The translations under genes were made by a program, and so were the position numbers. DNA of 64,000 nt, taken from contig NZ_JYLN01000011.1 of the NCBI RefSeq assembly GCF_001439735.1, forward strand, positions 114,366 to 178,365, given 5' to 3'. Each line of letters starts with the position of its first letter. Within the stretch, counting starts at the first letter, position 1. The DNA comes from Pseudomonas paralactis (GTDB lineage: Bacteria; Pseudomonadota; Gammaproteobacteria; Pseudomonadales; Pseudomonadaceae). The notes under the pieces were generated by a model. That model worked only from the letters and a program-made list of their open reading frames with translations, was not told the origin of the DNA and made no database searches. Shown one piece after another: positions 52,565-62,270 of the stretch.

Positions 52565-54109
52565 TCAGTTCTTTGCCGGTTGCCGTAATGCCAGGGCAGC
52601 CACGCCACACAGGATCAAAGCGACACAGGACACATAGAACGCATCGCTGTAGGCCATCAGGTACGCCTCGCGACGCACGGTGTGGAGCAACCCCTCGATA
52701 ACCTGCTGTTGAGCGGGCAACAACTGATTGAATACGAAGTCCTCGCTGTCAGCCATGCTGGTGCGCAGGCGCTCCTGCAAGGACGGGGAAAACAGCGTGA
52801 TCGACTCCCCTACCCGCTCGGAATGAAAGCGTTCGCGCAGGGCGACGATCTGCGTCAGGCCCGCCGTGCCAACGGCGCCGCCAAGGTTACGCAGCATGGA
52901 GAACAACGCCGAGGCAGAGCCGGCTTCGTCTTTGGCCAGGCCAGACACCGCCAGTACCGACAGCGCCACCATGATCAGCGGCTGCCCGATGCCCCGCACC
53001 ACAGTGGAAGGAATAATCACGTTGGCGGCGCTGTCGACATCCAGGTGCGCACCGAGGTAGCCCCCCAGGGCCATGATGAAAAAGCCACTGGCGACCATCA
53101 GTTTCGGGTTGAGCCACTTCATCAGGCGCGGCATGAACGGCGCCAGTACCAGCTGCACCATGCCGTAGGCGATCAGGCTGATGCCAATCTCCCGCGCGTT
53201 GTAACCCTGCAACTGGGACAGGTAATTGGGCACCAGGAATACCAGGCCGAAAGTGGCCGCGCCAAAGATGAACATCGCTGCGCTGGCCACGCCGAAGTTG
53301 TAGCTCTTGAGCAGGCGCAAGTTGATGAAGGCGCGGCTGCCATACAACTGCGACAGCACGAAGTACACTAAGGCAACGCCGGCAATCAGTGACATCCACA
53401 CAATGAAATCGGAGCCGAACCAGTCCTTGCGGCCACCTTCTTCCAGCACGATCTGCAAGCCACCCAGGCCGACGATCATGGCGATGATCCCGCCCCAGTC
53501 GCCGCGCTTGAGCAGGCTCAACTGCATGGGCTTGGCATCGATGGACCATGCCACCGCCAACAGCAAAAGAATGCCGGGAGCCAGTTGCAGGTAGAAGATC
53601 CAGCGCCAGGAATAGGCATCGGTCAGCCAGCCGCCAATGGACGGCCCGGCGGCCTGGGCGACGCTGTTGGACAACGCGAACAAGGCCATGCCCATCGCGA
53701 TCTTGCTGGGCGGCAGCTCGGTGATGATCAACTGGAATGACAACGGGATCAGCACCGCGCCGGCAGCGCCCTGGATCACCCGAATGATGATCATCACTTC
53801 CAGGTTGGGCGCCCAGGAGCAGGCAATCGACGCCACCAAAAATACAAACGAGCCGACGAGCATCACCCGACGCAGGGAGAACACCTGCACCAGCCATGCG
53901 GTCAGCGGAATCATCACGATCTCCGCGACCAGGTAAGCGGTGGAAATCCATGAGCCTTCCTCGAACGTCGCCCCCAGTGAACCCTCGATCTCCGGCAGCG
54001 CGGCGCTGGTCACGTGTACGTTCATGCCGGCCATGAAACAGCCGAACAGCCCGCCGATCACCGCCACCCAGGCGCGGAACGACGCGCTCTTTTCAGCCGC
54101 TTCAGTCAT
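52565..54109 (-). CDS. emrB: EmrB/QacA-type (DHA2) drug efflux MFS protein
   Basis: This 514-residue protein has 14 membrane helices, as in the DHA2 family, with LPEIEGSLGATFEEGSWISTAYLVAEIVMIPLTAWL and RVIQGAAGAVLIPLS motifs. Together with the EmrA-like adaptor and the outer-membrane factor upstream it forms a tripartite proton-driven pump. The ATG overlaps the emrA end by eight bases. Substrates of such pumps include uncouplers, antibiotics and, in some pseudomonads, aromatic acids. Confidence 0.92.
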   Translation of the reverse strand: MTEAAEKSASFRAWVAVIGGLFGCFMAGMNVHVTSAALPEIEGSLGATFEEGSWISTAYLVAEIVMIPLTAWLVQVFSLRRVMLVGSFVFLVASIACSWAPNLEVMIIIRVIQGAAGAVLIPLSFQLIITELPPSKIAMGMALFALSNSVAQAAGPSIGGWLTDAYSWRWIFYLQLAPGILLLLAVAWSIDAKPMQLSLLKRGDWGGIIAMIVGLGGLQIVLEEGGRKDWFGSDFIVWMSLIAGVALVYFVLSQLYGSRAFINLRLLKSYNFGVASAAMFIFGAATFGLVFLVPNYLSQLQGYNAREIGISLIAYGMVQLVLAPFMPRLMKWLNPKLMVASGFFIMALGGYLGAHLDVDSAANVIIPSTVVRGIGQPLIMVALSVLAVSGLAKDEAGSASALFSMLRNLGGAVGTAGLTQIVALRERFHSERVGESITLFSPSLQERLRTSMADSEDFVFNQLLPAQQQVIEGLLHTVRREAYLMAYSDAFYVSCVALILCGVAALALRQPAKN

Positions 54110-55253
54110 GTGCAACGCCCTGATTAGCTGGGCGGGTGTCCACCGTGGTGATCACCGACATACCCGGCAGAATAGGCCCGCCTTCGTCATGCTCATCAAT
54201 GACGATCTTCACGGGAAAGCGCTGCACGATTTTGGTGAAGTTGCCGGTAGCGTTGTCCGACGGCAACAGTGCGAACACCGCCCCGGAACCTGGCGAGAAA
54301 CTCACCACATGGCCTTTGAGCTTGCGCCCCGAATAGCTGTCGACGCTGATAGCCACCGGTTGGCCGACACGCATATCGCGCAGCTGGGTTTCCTTGTAGT
54401 TGGCCACCACATAAGCCTGTTGCACGGGCACCACCGCCAGCAGCGGCAAACCTGGCGCGACGTATTGACGGGTGCGCACTTTGCGCTGCCCCACCACCCC
54501 GTCGATGGGCGAGCGGATCAAGGTGTCCTCCAGGGCATGAGTCGCCAGGTTCAACTGCGCCTCGGCCTGGCTGCGCCGTGCTATCTGCTGCTGGAGCGAG
54601 GCTTGGGCCAACTGGCGTCGGGTGACGGCCACGGTCAAGCGGGTGTCCTGTTGGCGTTGCATCGCGTTGGCGATTTCCACCGCGGCAGTGGCCTGACTGT
54701 AACGGACGGCGGCGGTTTCCAGACGCTGGGCGCTGGCGGCGTGGTCGCGCACCAAGCCTTCGTAGCGGCGCTGGTCGAGGCTTGCGCGGCGCAGTTCGGC
54801 GGCCACACTGCGGGCGTGAGCCTGAGCCTGGTCAACGCCGGCTTTTTGCTGGGCGATCAGGCTGTCAGTGACTTTCATGTTGGCCTCTTGCGCTGCCACC
54901 GAGGCCTGAGTCTCGGCCAGTTCTGCGCGGGCTTGTGCCAAGCGGGCCTGGTAGTCACGGTCCTCGATGCGCACCAGCACATCCCCTGCCTTGACCGGCT
55001 GATCATCCTCTACCATCACCTCGGCCACGTAGCCTGAGACCTTCGGGCTGATGGGAATCCAGTCGGCCCGCACATAGGCATCATCGGTCTGCTCCAGGTA
55101 GCGGCCGACCGTCATCCAGTACACGCCGAACACCACTGCCGCGATCAACAGCACAGCACCGCCCAGCAGGAGCAAATGCCTTTTGCGGTGTGGGTTGCGC
55201 GTGTGTGCCTGTTCGTCCTGGACAGCAGTTTTTTCATCAACAGCGATATTCAT
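54102..55253 (-). CDS. emrA: EmrA-like membrane fusion protein
   Basis: This 383-residue periplasmic adaptor has a single N-terminal TM helix (HLLLLGGAVLLIAAVVFGVYW), a biotinyl/lipoyl half (ISPKVSGYVAEVMVEDDQPVKAGDVL), a long coiled-coil hairpin (about residues 105-210) and the second half (DTLIRSPIDGVVGQRKV). It links EmrB to the outer-membrane factor. The start overlaps the stop of the preceding gene (ATGA). Confidence 0.92.
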   Translation of the reverse strand: MNIAVDEKTAVQDEQAHTRNPHRKRHLLLLGGAVLLIAAVVFGVYWMTVGRYLEQTDDAYVRADWIPISPKVSGYVAEVMVEDDQPVKAGDVLVRIEDRDYQARLAQARAELAETQASVAAQEANMKVTDSLIAQQKAGVDQAQAHARSVAAELRRASLDQRRYEGLVRDHAASAQRLETAAVRYSQATAAVEIANAMQRQQDTRLTVAVTRRQLAQASLQQQIARRSQAEAQLNLATHALEDTLIRSPIDGVVGQRKVRTRQYVAPGLPLLAVVPVQQAYVVANYKETQLRDMRVGQPVAISVDSYSGRKLKGHVVSFSPGSGAVFALLPSDNATGNFTKIVQRFPVKIVIDEHDEGGPILPGMSVITTVDTRPANQGVAHD

Positions 55254-56731
55254 GGCTGGGTACCGGAAAAAGTGGTGTAAGCGTGGGTGGGCGCTGAAGG
55301 CTGCCAACCACCGCCAAGCGCCCGAAACAGGCCGATCTGGCGTTGCAGCAACCGGCCATCGGCGTCGGCGCGGGTGGCCTGCAAGCGGATCAGCTCACGC
55401 TCACTGTCCAGCACGTCGAGAAAGTCGATAGCCCCCGCGTCATAGTTGAATTGGGCCAACCTGTAGGCGTGGCGGCTGCTCTCCAGCGCCTGGCTCAAGG
55501 CCGCGTGGCGCTGGCGCTCGCCGTCGTATAACGCCAGGGCCTGACGCACCTCCTTGAGGGCCTTGAGCACGCTGGCCTCGAACTGCGCCACCTCCACTTG
55601 CTCAAGCGCTCGCGCCTGCCTGACCCGCGCGCGATTGGCTCGCCAGTTAGGGAACTGCCAGGTGATCAGCGGGCCGATGCCGAACATCAGCGCGCTGCTG
55701 TCGCCCAGCTCATGGGGTTTATTGGCCGAGGACGATACTGAAGCGCCGAAGGTGACCTTGGGGTACAGGTCGGCCTGGACGATATCCACTTGCAGCGTGG
55801 CCGCCTGCAACGCTCTCTCGGCCTGCCGGATATCGGGGCGGCGCGCCAAAAATTGCCAGCCATCGCCCACCGGCAACTCGGCATTGAGTTGGGGCACCTC
55901 TTCACAGGTGGCGGCGCCTGCGCCTTGGTCCAGATCAGCCACGCCGGTCAGCATTGCCAGCTCGTACAGCGCGGCTTGTCGACGCGCCTCCAGCATCGGC
56001 AGCAGCGCCTGGGTTTCGCCTTGCAGGGCTTGCATGCGGCTGTATTCAAGGTCGGTCACCACTCCGGCCTGTCGCTGGCGATCAATCAACGCCAGGCTGC
56101 GCCCGACCACTTGCAGCGAGTGGCGCTGAACCTGGGCACGCGCGCCCAAGGCGCAGGCATTCACATAAGCGCGGGTGGTTTGCGCCGCGACCGTAATGCG
56201 CAGCAGGTCTTCGGCATCCTGCGCCGCTGCGGCTTGTATCTGGGCTCGTTCGATGGTGCGCTGAACCTGGCCCCACACATCCACTTGATAGGCCAGCTCC
56301 AAGCCTGGGTTGAACGCCCACTCCGACGGCGCATGACTATCGGTGGCCCTGGCCAGGGTTTGATCATCGGCGGTCTTGCCGTAAGCCGCCCCCAGTGACG
56401 CCTGGGTGGACGGCCAGCGCTCGGCATCAGCCTGCATGATCCCGGCCAGCATCGCCTGCACATGGGCCTGAGCTGCTGCCAGATCACGGTTGTGCAACAA
56501 CGCCTGTTGCACCAGCGCATCGAGTTGCGGATCGTTGTACAGCTGCCACCAACGCTCGGGTAATGCCTGGGCCGAAACGCCTAGCGGCAGACGACTCAGG
56601 GCATTGATGCGTTCCGGATGAGGCTGTGCCGGTGTATGCGCGACCCAGGATGAACAACCCGCCAACAACGCCACCGCCACGCCAAACAGCGAGAGACGGC
56701 CATGCCGTGGGGAAAAAGAAGGCGAACCCAT
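55250..56731 (-). CDS. Outer-membrane efflux lipoprotein, OprM/NodT family
   Basis: This 493-residue protein has a lipoprotein signal (GVAVALLAGC) and two outer-membrane efflux repeats with PERWWQLYNDPQLDALVQQALLHN, LARRPDIRQAERAL and FNYDAGAIDFLDVLDSEREL. It forms the trimeric exit duct for the EmrAB pump. ATG 56731 is chosen because it gives the correct signal peptide; the frame extends further to 56959 into a REP. Confidence 0.9.
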   Translation of the reverse strand: MGSPSFSPRHGRLSLFGVAVALLAGCSSWVAHTPAQPHPERINALSRLPLGVSAQALPERWWQLYNDPQLDALVQQALLHNRDLAAAQAHVQAMLAGIMQADAERWPSTQASLGAAYGKTADDQTLARATDSHAPSEWAFNPGLELAYQVDVWGQVQRTIERAQIQAAAAQDAEDLLRITVAAQTTRAYVNACALGARAQVQRHSLQVVGRSLALIDRQRQAGVVTDLEYSRMQALQGETQALLPMLEARRQAALYELAMLTGVADLDQGAGAATCEEVPQLNAELPVGDGWQFLARRPDIRQAERALQAATLQVDIVQADLYPKVTFGASVSSSANKPHELGDSSALMFGIGPLITWQFPNWRANRARVRQARALEQVEVAQFEASVLKALKEVRQALALYDGERQRHAALSQALESSRHAYRLAQFNYDAGAIDFLDVLDSERELIRLQATRADADGRLLQRQIGLFRALGGGWQPSAPTHAYTTFSGTQP

Positions 56732-56872
56732 CGAAAAAATCCAGAAGGCCAAGTAGAGATGCAGGGTAAAAGCGCAACGGGGTACGCATCTCCCGAGTTC
56801 TGGACAACCATCGTTTCGATTGGGACAAGGTGGGCGGCGCTTATGAATCGCGCATCGAACTCGTTCAGAAAT

Positions 56873-56960
56873 GTGGGAGCAGGCTTGCCCGCGAAGGCGG
56901 TGTGTCAGTCGGTGCATCTGTTGCTGCACTACCGCTTTCGCAGGCAAGCCAGCTCCCACA
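56873..56960. repeat. REP doublet, GTGGGAGC family
   Basis: A doublet with a variant left arm (GTGGGAGCAGGCTTGCCCGC) sits between the AraC regulator and the efflux operon. It separates two genes on the same strand. Confidence 0.87.
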
Positions 56961-57013
56961 TTGGACCTTCGTCGCCCCTCGCCAAAGTGCCAGTCACGGC
57001 TACCGCTGTGAAT

Positions 57014-57754
57014 TCAGACCAGGCGACAGTGACTCGGCGTGTAACCCAGGGTGCGCTTGAACATCGCGGTAAATGCACTCGGGCTTTGGTAACCGTGCTC
57101 CAGGGCCACCTCTAAAATGGAGGCCCCACAGGCCAGCCGCTGCATGCTGAGCAGCAACCGCGTGCGCTTGCGCCACTCGCCGTAACTCATGCCCAGTTCT
57201 TTCTGGAACAGCCGAGCGAGGGTGCGTGAACTCATATTCAGTTGTGCCGCCCAATGCTCCAGTTTCGATTCCCGGGAAGGGTCGTCGATAAAGTCCGCGC
57301 ACAGCGCCTTAAGCCTGGGCTCATCCGGAATCGACACATGCGCCAGTACCCGCTGCGCACGGTCAAGCTCCGAGAAAATCAGCTCGACAATCTGCACATG
57401 ACGCAACGACGCCGGCTGGCTGTCAGGCTCATCGCCCGCAGCCACAATCAGCTCGCGCAGCAAGGGTGAAACCCTGATGACCTCACACTCCTGCGCCAAC
57501 CGACCGTGCGCCCCCGGCGAGATCAGCAAGGTGCGCATACGCACCTCGCCGGTCATGCGGATCTGATGCTCCATCGCCGGGGGCACCCACAGGGCGTGCC
57601 CGGAAGGCAGCACCCAGGTTGCCTGCTGCACCGACACCAGCATCACACCGTTGATGGCATAGACCAGTTGGCCCTCGTCATGTCGGTGGGCAGCCACGAT
57701 GTCGCCGTGCACGTAGTTACCGGCGAGGGCTGCCAAAGAGGTATGCGCGTTCAT
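57014..57754 (-). CDS. AraC-family regulator with cupin N-terminus
   Basis: This 246-residue protein has an N-terminal cupin-like sensor (VAAHRHDEGQLVYAINGVMLV) and C-terminal double helix-turn-helix (LEHWAAQLNMSSRTLARLFQKELG and SILEVALEHGYQSPSAFTAMFKRTLG). It lies directly upstream of the efflux operon on the same strand and is a plausible regulator of it. ATG 57754 is preferred; GTG 57787 would add 11 residues. Confidence 0.85.
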   Translation of the reverse strand: MNAHTSLAALAGNYVHGDIVAAHRHDEGQLVYAINGVMLVSVQQATWVLPSGHALWVPPAMEHQIRMTGEVRMRTLLISPGAHGRLAQECEVIRVSPLLRELIVAAGDEPDSQPASLRHVQIVELIFSELDRAQRVLAHVSIPDEPRLKALCADFIDDPSRESKLEHWAAQLNMSSRTLARLFQKELGMSYGEWRKRTRLLLSMQRLACGASILEVALEHGYQSPSAFTAMFKRTLGYTPSHCRLV

Positions 57755-58002
57755 TTCAGCAAGCCGCGAACAGGTTAGGTCGGCCACTGTTGGAAGGTTC
57801 CTTGGGCATCATGTCGCTTCTCCTTTTTTTGAACAGCGTGACCCATTGGGGCTCAGTGGCCACTGGACTCAATACTAAACAAAGAAAGGGTGAGGGGAAT
57901 TGCGTATTGGGGTGGGTATTAGGGAAAAACGTCGAGGAAAAATTAAAAAAACCAAAATATCGGCGAGTAGATTTCAGGAAAAAAGATTATTGCTTTGGGG
58001 AT

Positions 58003-58029
58003 AACAGGGGCTCGCAAAGAGCCCCTGTT
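58003..58029 (-). terminator. Hairpin after the autotransporter gene
   Basis: AACAGGGGCTC and GAGCCCCTGTT form a perfect 11-bp stem with a 5-base loop, 11 bases beyond the autotransporter stop. It lacks a T-run but is placed as a terminator. Confidence 0.6.
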
Positions 58030-58040
58030 CGGGTTTAACC

Positions 58041-60644
58041 CTAAAACGCGTAACGCGCCTTGACCATCACACCATCAGCATCAAACCCGCTACGAGCCTG
58101 GCGGGTATAGCTGGCGCCCACGGTCAGCGCCGATACCTGATAATTCAGGCCCAGGCTGGCTTCGTAACTGTCACGTGCGACCGAAGCGCCCGTGACGGTA
58201 AACGCCGAACCACCCAGCACAAAGCTGGAGGTTTGCGCGACGCGGTCGCCCATCAGGTCGTGATAAGCCATCAAGGTGGCTTCCGGTTGCAGGCTGCCGG
58301 TGGCCAACGGGAAATTGCCGGCCAAGCGCACACCCGCACCCAACTCGCCAACCTCATAGCGTTGCGAGCCGGTGCTCAGCGCCGCCGAAGAGCCCTTCTC
58401 GGTGAAGCTGTCCATGTGCACGTTGGAATAACGCGCCGCCACTCGCGGCTCTATCACGGCAGCATCCGACAGCTTGAAGCTGTAGCCGCCCAGTACGCTG
58501 GCCGACAACACATTGCTGTCGTAGCTGCCCTTGGCGGTAGTACCCGCCACACGGCGCTTGCTGTCATTGTCGTTATGGCCGTAGCTCAAGCTGCCGTCGA
58601 CAAACCAGTTCTGCAGCGACCAGTTGCCGTACAACGACAGCGCATGGCCCTGCACGTCGGTCTTGTTACCCAAGTCCGAATGGATGTTGGAATTGAGATA
58701 GCTGTACGCCACACCCACCGTGGTGCTGTCGTTCAAACGACCATCCACACCCACCGCCATGCCGCTGCTGTTGGCTGAATAACCGTTGTCGCCGCCACGA
58801 CCATCCTGATCCATGTTGCTGCTCAAGCCTTGCAACCACGCACCCACGGCTTCGCGATTATCACGCTGGCCCGAGAGGCGATTGAGGATCGCGCCATTGA
58901 TCACCGTCTGGCCCGACAAGGCCACGTCCAGCGCGCCACGGTTGACGTCCGGCTTGAGTTGCTCGCCCACTTGCGCCAACTGCTGCGCGGTGCCTGCGTT
59001 GGCCAGGGCCTGGAACACCGGATCATCCGTTGCCAACTGCCCGAGCACGTCATTTTTTGCTTCGTTGACCACAGTGACAACCGGCTCAGTAGCGCCCGCG
59101 CCGGTCAGTTCCTCTTGCACTTGCTGATTGCTCTTCAAGCCGACCACGGCCTTGACCGTTTGCGCGTCGGCCGAATAACTGAGCACGTCCAGCAACGACG
59201 AAGTGCTGGCAACCGACAGGCCGTTGTTCTGCACACTGCTGGCTTGCAGCAAGGTGTATTCGGTGCCGCTCGGCACGGGGGTGAAATCGCCTGGGTTGGC
59301 GCTCAAGGTTACTTTCGATGCCTGAGCGAAATTCGCCGCACCGTTGACCGTCAGGTATGGCGTGGTCGGCACCACGCTGTTGGCCAGGCGCATATCAATG
59401 CCTGCACCGCTGGCGATGTTGAGGTCACCGGTGAGCACCGTGCCCGGGGCCGCAAGGTTTAAGGAGCCCGAGTTGATCGACACCGGCGCGATGATGCGGC
59501 TGCCGGAAAAGTCAGCCTGGCCGGCGATGTTCACCGCGCTGACGTTGAGCACGTCGCCGACGATTTTGCCGCCGGTCCAGTTGAGGCTGGCGCGGTTGGC
59601 TGCGTCGATGGCGATTCCGGAATTACTGCGGATTTCACCGGCTTGTTGGTTGATTTCGAAGGTGGAGGTTTGCTCGGCTGCGTCGACAGAGATGGCCGTG
59701 CCATCGGCGATGATCGTGCCGCGGTTAATGATGCCGCGGGAGCCGATGGGGGGGTTTTGGGTGAAGGTGGCGCCCAGGAGATCGATCGCTTTGCCGTTGG
59801 TGCCTTGGGCTTGGAGCGTGCCGGTGTTGAGGATGGAGTCGACGGTACCTGCATAAAAAATGAGTCCGGCTGAATCAGAGCCATTCACGGAAATCAGTCC
59901 ACTGTTTTCGATGCGCAGCGCACTGGTGGTGGTTTCAACCTCTATGCCCCAGGCGCGCTGGCCCGTTGCGGTGATGGTACCGGAGTTGATGATTTTTCCG
60001 CCGATATTGATCGGGTACGCTCGCGGGCCATCCACCGCCAGACCCACCACCTCATCACCCGCCATTTCGATCACGCCTGTATTAGCCACGTCGCCTGCCA
60101 CTTGGGAGTTATGCAGGAACATGCCCTCGCCGCCAAACGTGCCATTGACAGCAGAGACGTCCGATACAACAGGCGTTGATTTGATAGTGCCAGAGTTGAT
60201 AACACTGCCACCAATCACTGCATTACCAATCTCAAAACCTTCGTAACCGCCATTGTTCATGGTGATGTTACCGGCCTGAATCACATCGCCCGTAATCGTA
60301 CTGGGGGTCGAGCCGTCAATTGCAAAACCGAATGGGTCCACGGCAAACGCCCGGATGTAACGTCCGTCGGAGGTCATCACAATATCAGCACGATTGATCA
60401 ACGAACCTTGAATGCTGGTACTGGAAACACTCACGCCCATCAACATAGTAGTGCCAGAGTCGGGGGTGGGCGTTTGATTGGTCGCCTCAGTCAGCCTTCC
60501 GGTGAAAATCAGAGACTCATTGAACGCCTCGCCCTTCCACGAGGTTTTACCTTGACCCAGATCCACTTCAACGGCCATTGCCTGGCTGCTGATTGCACCG
60601 ACCACTACGGCCAACAGTTTTTGCTTGAACGGATTTTGCTTCAT
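58041..60644 (-). CDS. Autotransporter (type Va) outer-membrane protein
   Basis: This 867-residue protein has a signal peptide (MKQNPFKQKLLAVVVGAISS, cut after QAMA), a beta-helical passenger with repeated G-x-V-x-N-x-G-x-I units (residues about 50-450) and a C-terminal autotransporter beta-domain (about 600-867) that ends in Phe as outer-membrane proteins do. There is no protease or lipase motif in the passenger, so an adhesive or structural role is more likely. ATG 60644 has GGAG upstream. Two lipoprotein genes lie directly upstream on the same strand. Confidence 0.9.
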   Translation of the reverse strand: MKQNPFKQKLLAVVVGAISSQAMAVEVDLGQGKTSWKGEAFNESLIFTGRLTEATNQTPTPDSGTTMLMGVSVSSTSIQGSLINRADIVMTSDGRYIRAFAVDPFGFAIDGSTPSTITGDVIQAGNITMNNGGYEGFEIGNAVIGGSVINSGTIKSTPVVSDVSAVNGTFGGEGMFLHNSQVAGDVANTGVIEMAGDEVVGLAVDGPRAYPINIGGKIINSGTITATGQRAWGIEVETTTSALRIENSGLISVNGSDSAGLIFYAGTVDSILNTGTLQAQGTNGKAIDLLGATFTQNPPIGSRGIINRGTIIADGTAISVDAAEQTSTFEINQQAGEIRSNSGIAIDAANRASLNWTGGKIVGDVLNVSAVNIAGQADFSGSRIIAPVSINSGSLNLAAPGTVLTGDLNIASGAGIDMRLANSVVPTTPYLTVNGAANFAQASKVTLSANPGDFTPVPSGTEYTLLQASSVQNNGLSVASTSSLLDVLSYSADAQTVKAVVGLKSNQQVQEELTGAGATEPVVTVVNEAKNDVLGQLATDDPVFQALANAGTAQQLAQVGEQLKPDVNRGALDVALSGQTVINGAILNRLSGQRDNREAVGAWLQGLSSNMDQDGRGGDNGYSANSSGMAVGVDGRLNDSTTVGVAYSYLNSNIHSDLGNKTDVQGHALSLYGNWSLQNWFVDGSLSYGHNDNDSKRRVAGTTAKGSYDSNVLSASVLGGYSFKLSDAAVIEPRVAARYSNVHMDSFTEKGSSAALSTGSQRYEVGELGAGVRLAGNFPLATGSLQPEATLMAYHDLMGDRVAQTSSFVLGGSAFTVTGASVARDSYEASLGLNYQVSALTVGASYTRQARSGFDADGVMVKARYAF

Positions 60645-60713
60645 TTGAAAACTCCATGTACGACAGAAGGCATCGCCCATAAACCCTGGCGATTACAGAT
60701 ATAAAACCAATGA

Positions 60714-61301
60714 CTACAACAAGCGCCGCTGCACCGCCTCATCCAACGTGCTGCGGGTCAGGGCCTGCACCACCTCTTGGGTGTCCTGGCGGAAAGGCAC
60801 GGCAACGATCAACAGCAATTGCATCCAGGTACGCAGCGACTCGCTCTTGCGCACACGGCCCAGCTCCTTGCCGTCCTTGTCCTTGAATACGGTCTCCAGG
60901 GTGAAGGTGTTCTTTGCGGTAGAAGGGATAATGAAGAACGTCACCCCGGTGATGATGGCCGACGCCATGCTGAACTGTTCGTTGTTGTACAAGGTGGCCT
61001 CAACATAAAGATCCGCCTCGGCCTTATCCGTACTCACCCACGCAAAACGCCCCGACTCACGAAAGCCCTCGGCAACCGTCGCCTCCCCAACCGCTGCTGC
61101 AGCCCCCGCAGCCGTATTGGCCGGCCCACCGTTGACCTGATTCATGACCGTGGTGCGCACGAACACCTTCGGCTTCTGCTGCGGCGCATTGGCCGTGGGT
61201 GGCCACGTCTGAACGGGAGGCAACTCGTTTTGCGAATACGTCACGCAGCCAGACAACAGAACCGCAGCGAGCACCACACAGTGCTTGATTGAACCGATCA
61301 T
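60714..61301 (-). CDS. Putative lipoprotein (195 aa), paralogue of the upstream gene
   Basis: This protein starts MIGSIKHCVVLAAVLLSGC, a lipoprotein signal, and is a soluble periplasmic-facing protein with one hydrophobic stretch (ASAIITGVTFFIIPS). It shares a K-D-G-K-E-L core and overall layout with the product of 61298-61930, whose stop overlaps its start by four bases (ATGA). Function unknown. The pair and the autotransporter 69 bases downstream may form one transcription unit. Confidence 0.75.
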   Translation of the reverse strand: MIGSIKHCVVLAAVLLSGCVTYSQNELPPVQTWPPTANAPQQKPKVFVRTTVMNQVNGGPANTAAGAAAAVGEATVAEGFRESGRFAWVSTDKAEADLYVEATLYNNEQFSMASAIITGVTFFIIPSTAKNTFTLETVFKDKDGKELGRVRKSESLRTWMQLLLIVAVPFRQDTQEVVQALTRSTLDEAVQRRLL

Positions 61302-61930
61302 TTTTGTTCTTCCTTAAGTTGTGGTTGTGCCAACTTCGCCGTGGCGTTATCGAGCAGCGTTGAAACCAGTTCATTCAACTTCTTGACCCCCATCACCGGC
61401 GACCAATACTCCCGCCCGTAAAGCCCCACGTTGTGCTCAAACTTGATCTGCTCCTTGGCGGCAGCCAGTTCTTTGCCGTTACGGTCAACGATCGCCAGAT
61501 CACCGGCCATATCGAAACTGTCGACGTAGATGGGCCCGTTTACCCAAATCCAGATCGTCAGCGTCAACAAAGCCCCGGGGATGTAAGCAGGGTGCGGCGC
61601 GCGATGGCCCTTGAGCGACGTCATGTTGAACTTGAGCACCACGTCGTTCTCGCCCAGGCGCACCGGGTATTCGGTGACATCCTTGAAATAACCACCGGCC
61701 TTAACGTATTGGTTGAGCTGATGGGTGAGTGAACGGCTGATGGCGGTGCGGGTGGCGTCGTCAGCGTCAGGGATAGCAACGGAAACATCGGCGATTTGTG
61801 CGGCTCGGGGGCTGCTGACTTTCGCGGGATGGGGAGGAGCGCTCAATGGACCGGTGACGGTGTAGGAGACGCAGCCGGTCAGGGACAATGCCGTGAGGAG
61901 TGCGGCGGTTTTGAGGAGGGTTTGGAGCAC
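61298..61930 (-). CDS. Putative lipoprotein (210 aa)
   Basis: This protein has a lipoprotein signal (LLTALSLTGC) and a domain with VSVAIPDADDATRTAISRSL and a hydrophobic segment (GALLTLTIWIWVNG) near the middle. It begins at GTG with AAGGA upstream. A conserved R-N-G-K-E-L element links it to the downstream lipoprotein. Function unknown; surface exposure with the autotransporter is only a guess. Confidence 0.75.
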   Translation of the reverse strand: MLQTLLKTAALLTALSLTGCVSYTVTGPLSAPPHPAKVSSPRAAQIADVSVAIPDADDATRTAISRSLTHQLNQYVKAGGYFKDVTEYPVRLGENDVVLKFNMTSLKGHRAPHPAYIPGALLTLTIWIWVNGPIYVDSFDMAGDLAIVDRNGKELAAAKEQIKFEHNVGLYGREYWSPVMGVKKLNELVSTLLDNATAKLAQPQLKEEQK

Positions 61931-62029
61931 GGAATGTCCTTATTTGGGGGGTGTGGTTGATCAGGATGTAACTAGAGGTGCAGCGGTGGGGGGGATGCCA
62001 TACTCTTTGTATGTGCAGCCTTTATAGAC

Positions 62030-62110
62030 GGAAGGGGCCGATTTTAGAAAAGTTGATAATCGTGGACGTTAAGTAAGTGCCATTCAAATCTGTCCCCTTT
62101 TTCGTCCCTT
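62030..62110 (+). repeat. First copy of a duplicated block
   Basis: The block begins near GGAAGGGGCCGA and contains GTTAAGTAAGTGCCATTCAA (62068-62087) followed by ATCTGTCCCC and a T-rich tail. The same order is found at 62190-62270. Confidence 0.75.
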
Positions 62111-62189
62111 TTTCATACAAAAAGACTAATCAAATAAATCCGTCCCCTTGTCCCCTTTTTTCCCCTGATGCAAACGCGTTCGGCGGCAA

Positions 62190-62270
62190 GGGCCGAGGTT
62201 AGGAAAAATGGACATCCGAAGAAGGTTAAGTAAGCGCCATTCAAATCTGTCCCTTTTTTTGGTCCCCTTT
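62190..62270 (+). repeat. Second copy of the duplicated block
   Basis: GGCAAGGGCCGAGG is followed by GTTAAGTAAGCGCCATTCAA (62225-62244) and ATCTGTCCC with a T-rich tail. It differs from the first copy at one base in the 29-base core and more in the left part. Confidence 0.75.

Noticed and set aside
57790..58038. 82-codon frame between the AraC gene and the autotransporter
   Set aside because: No clear RBS, ends inside the terminator hairpin and has no protein-like features.
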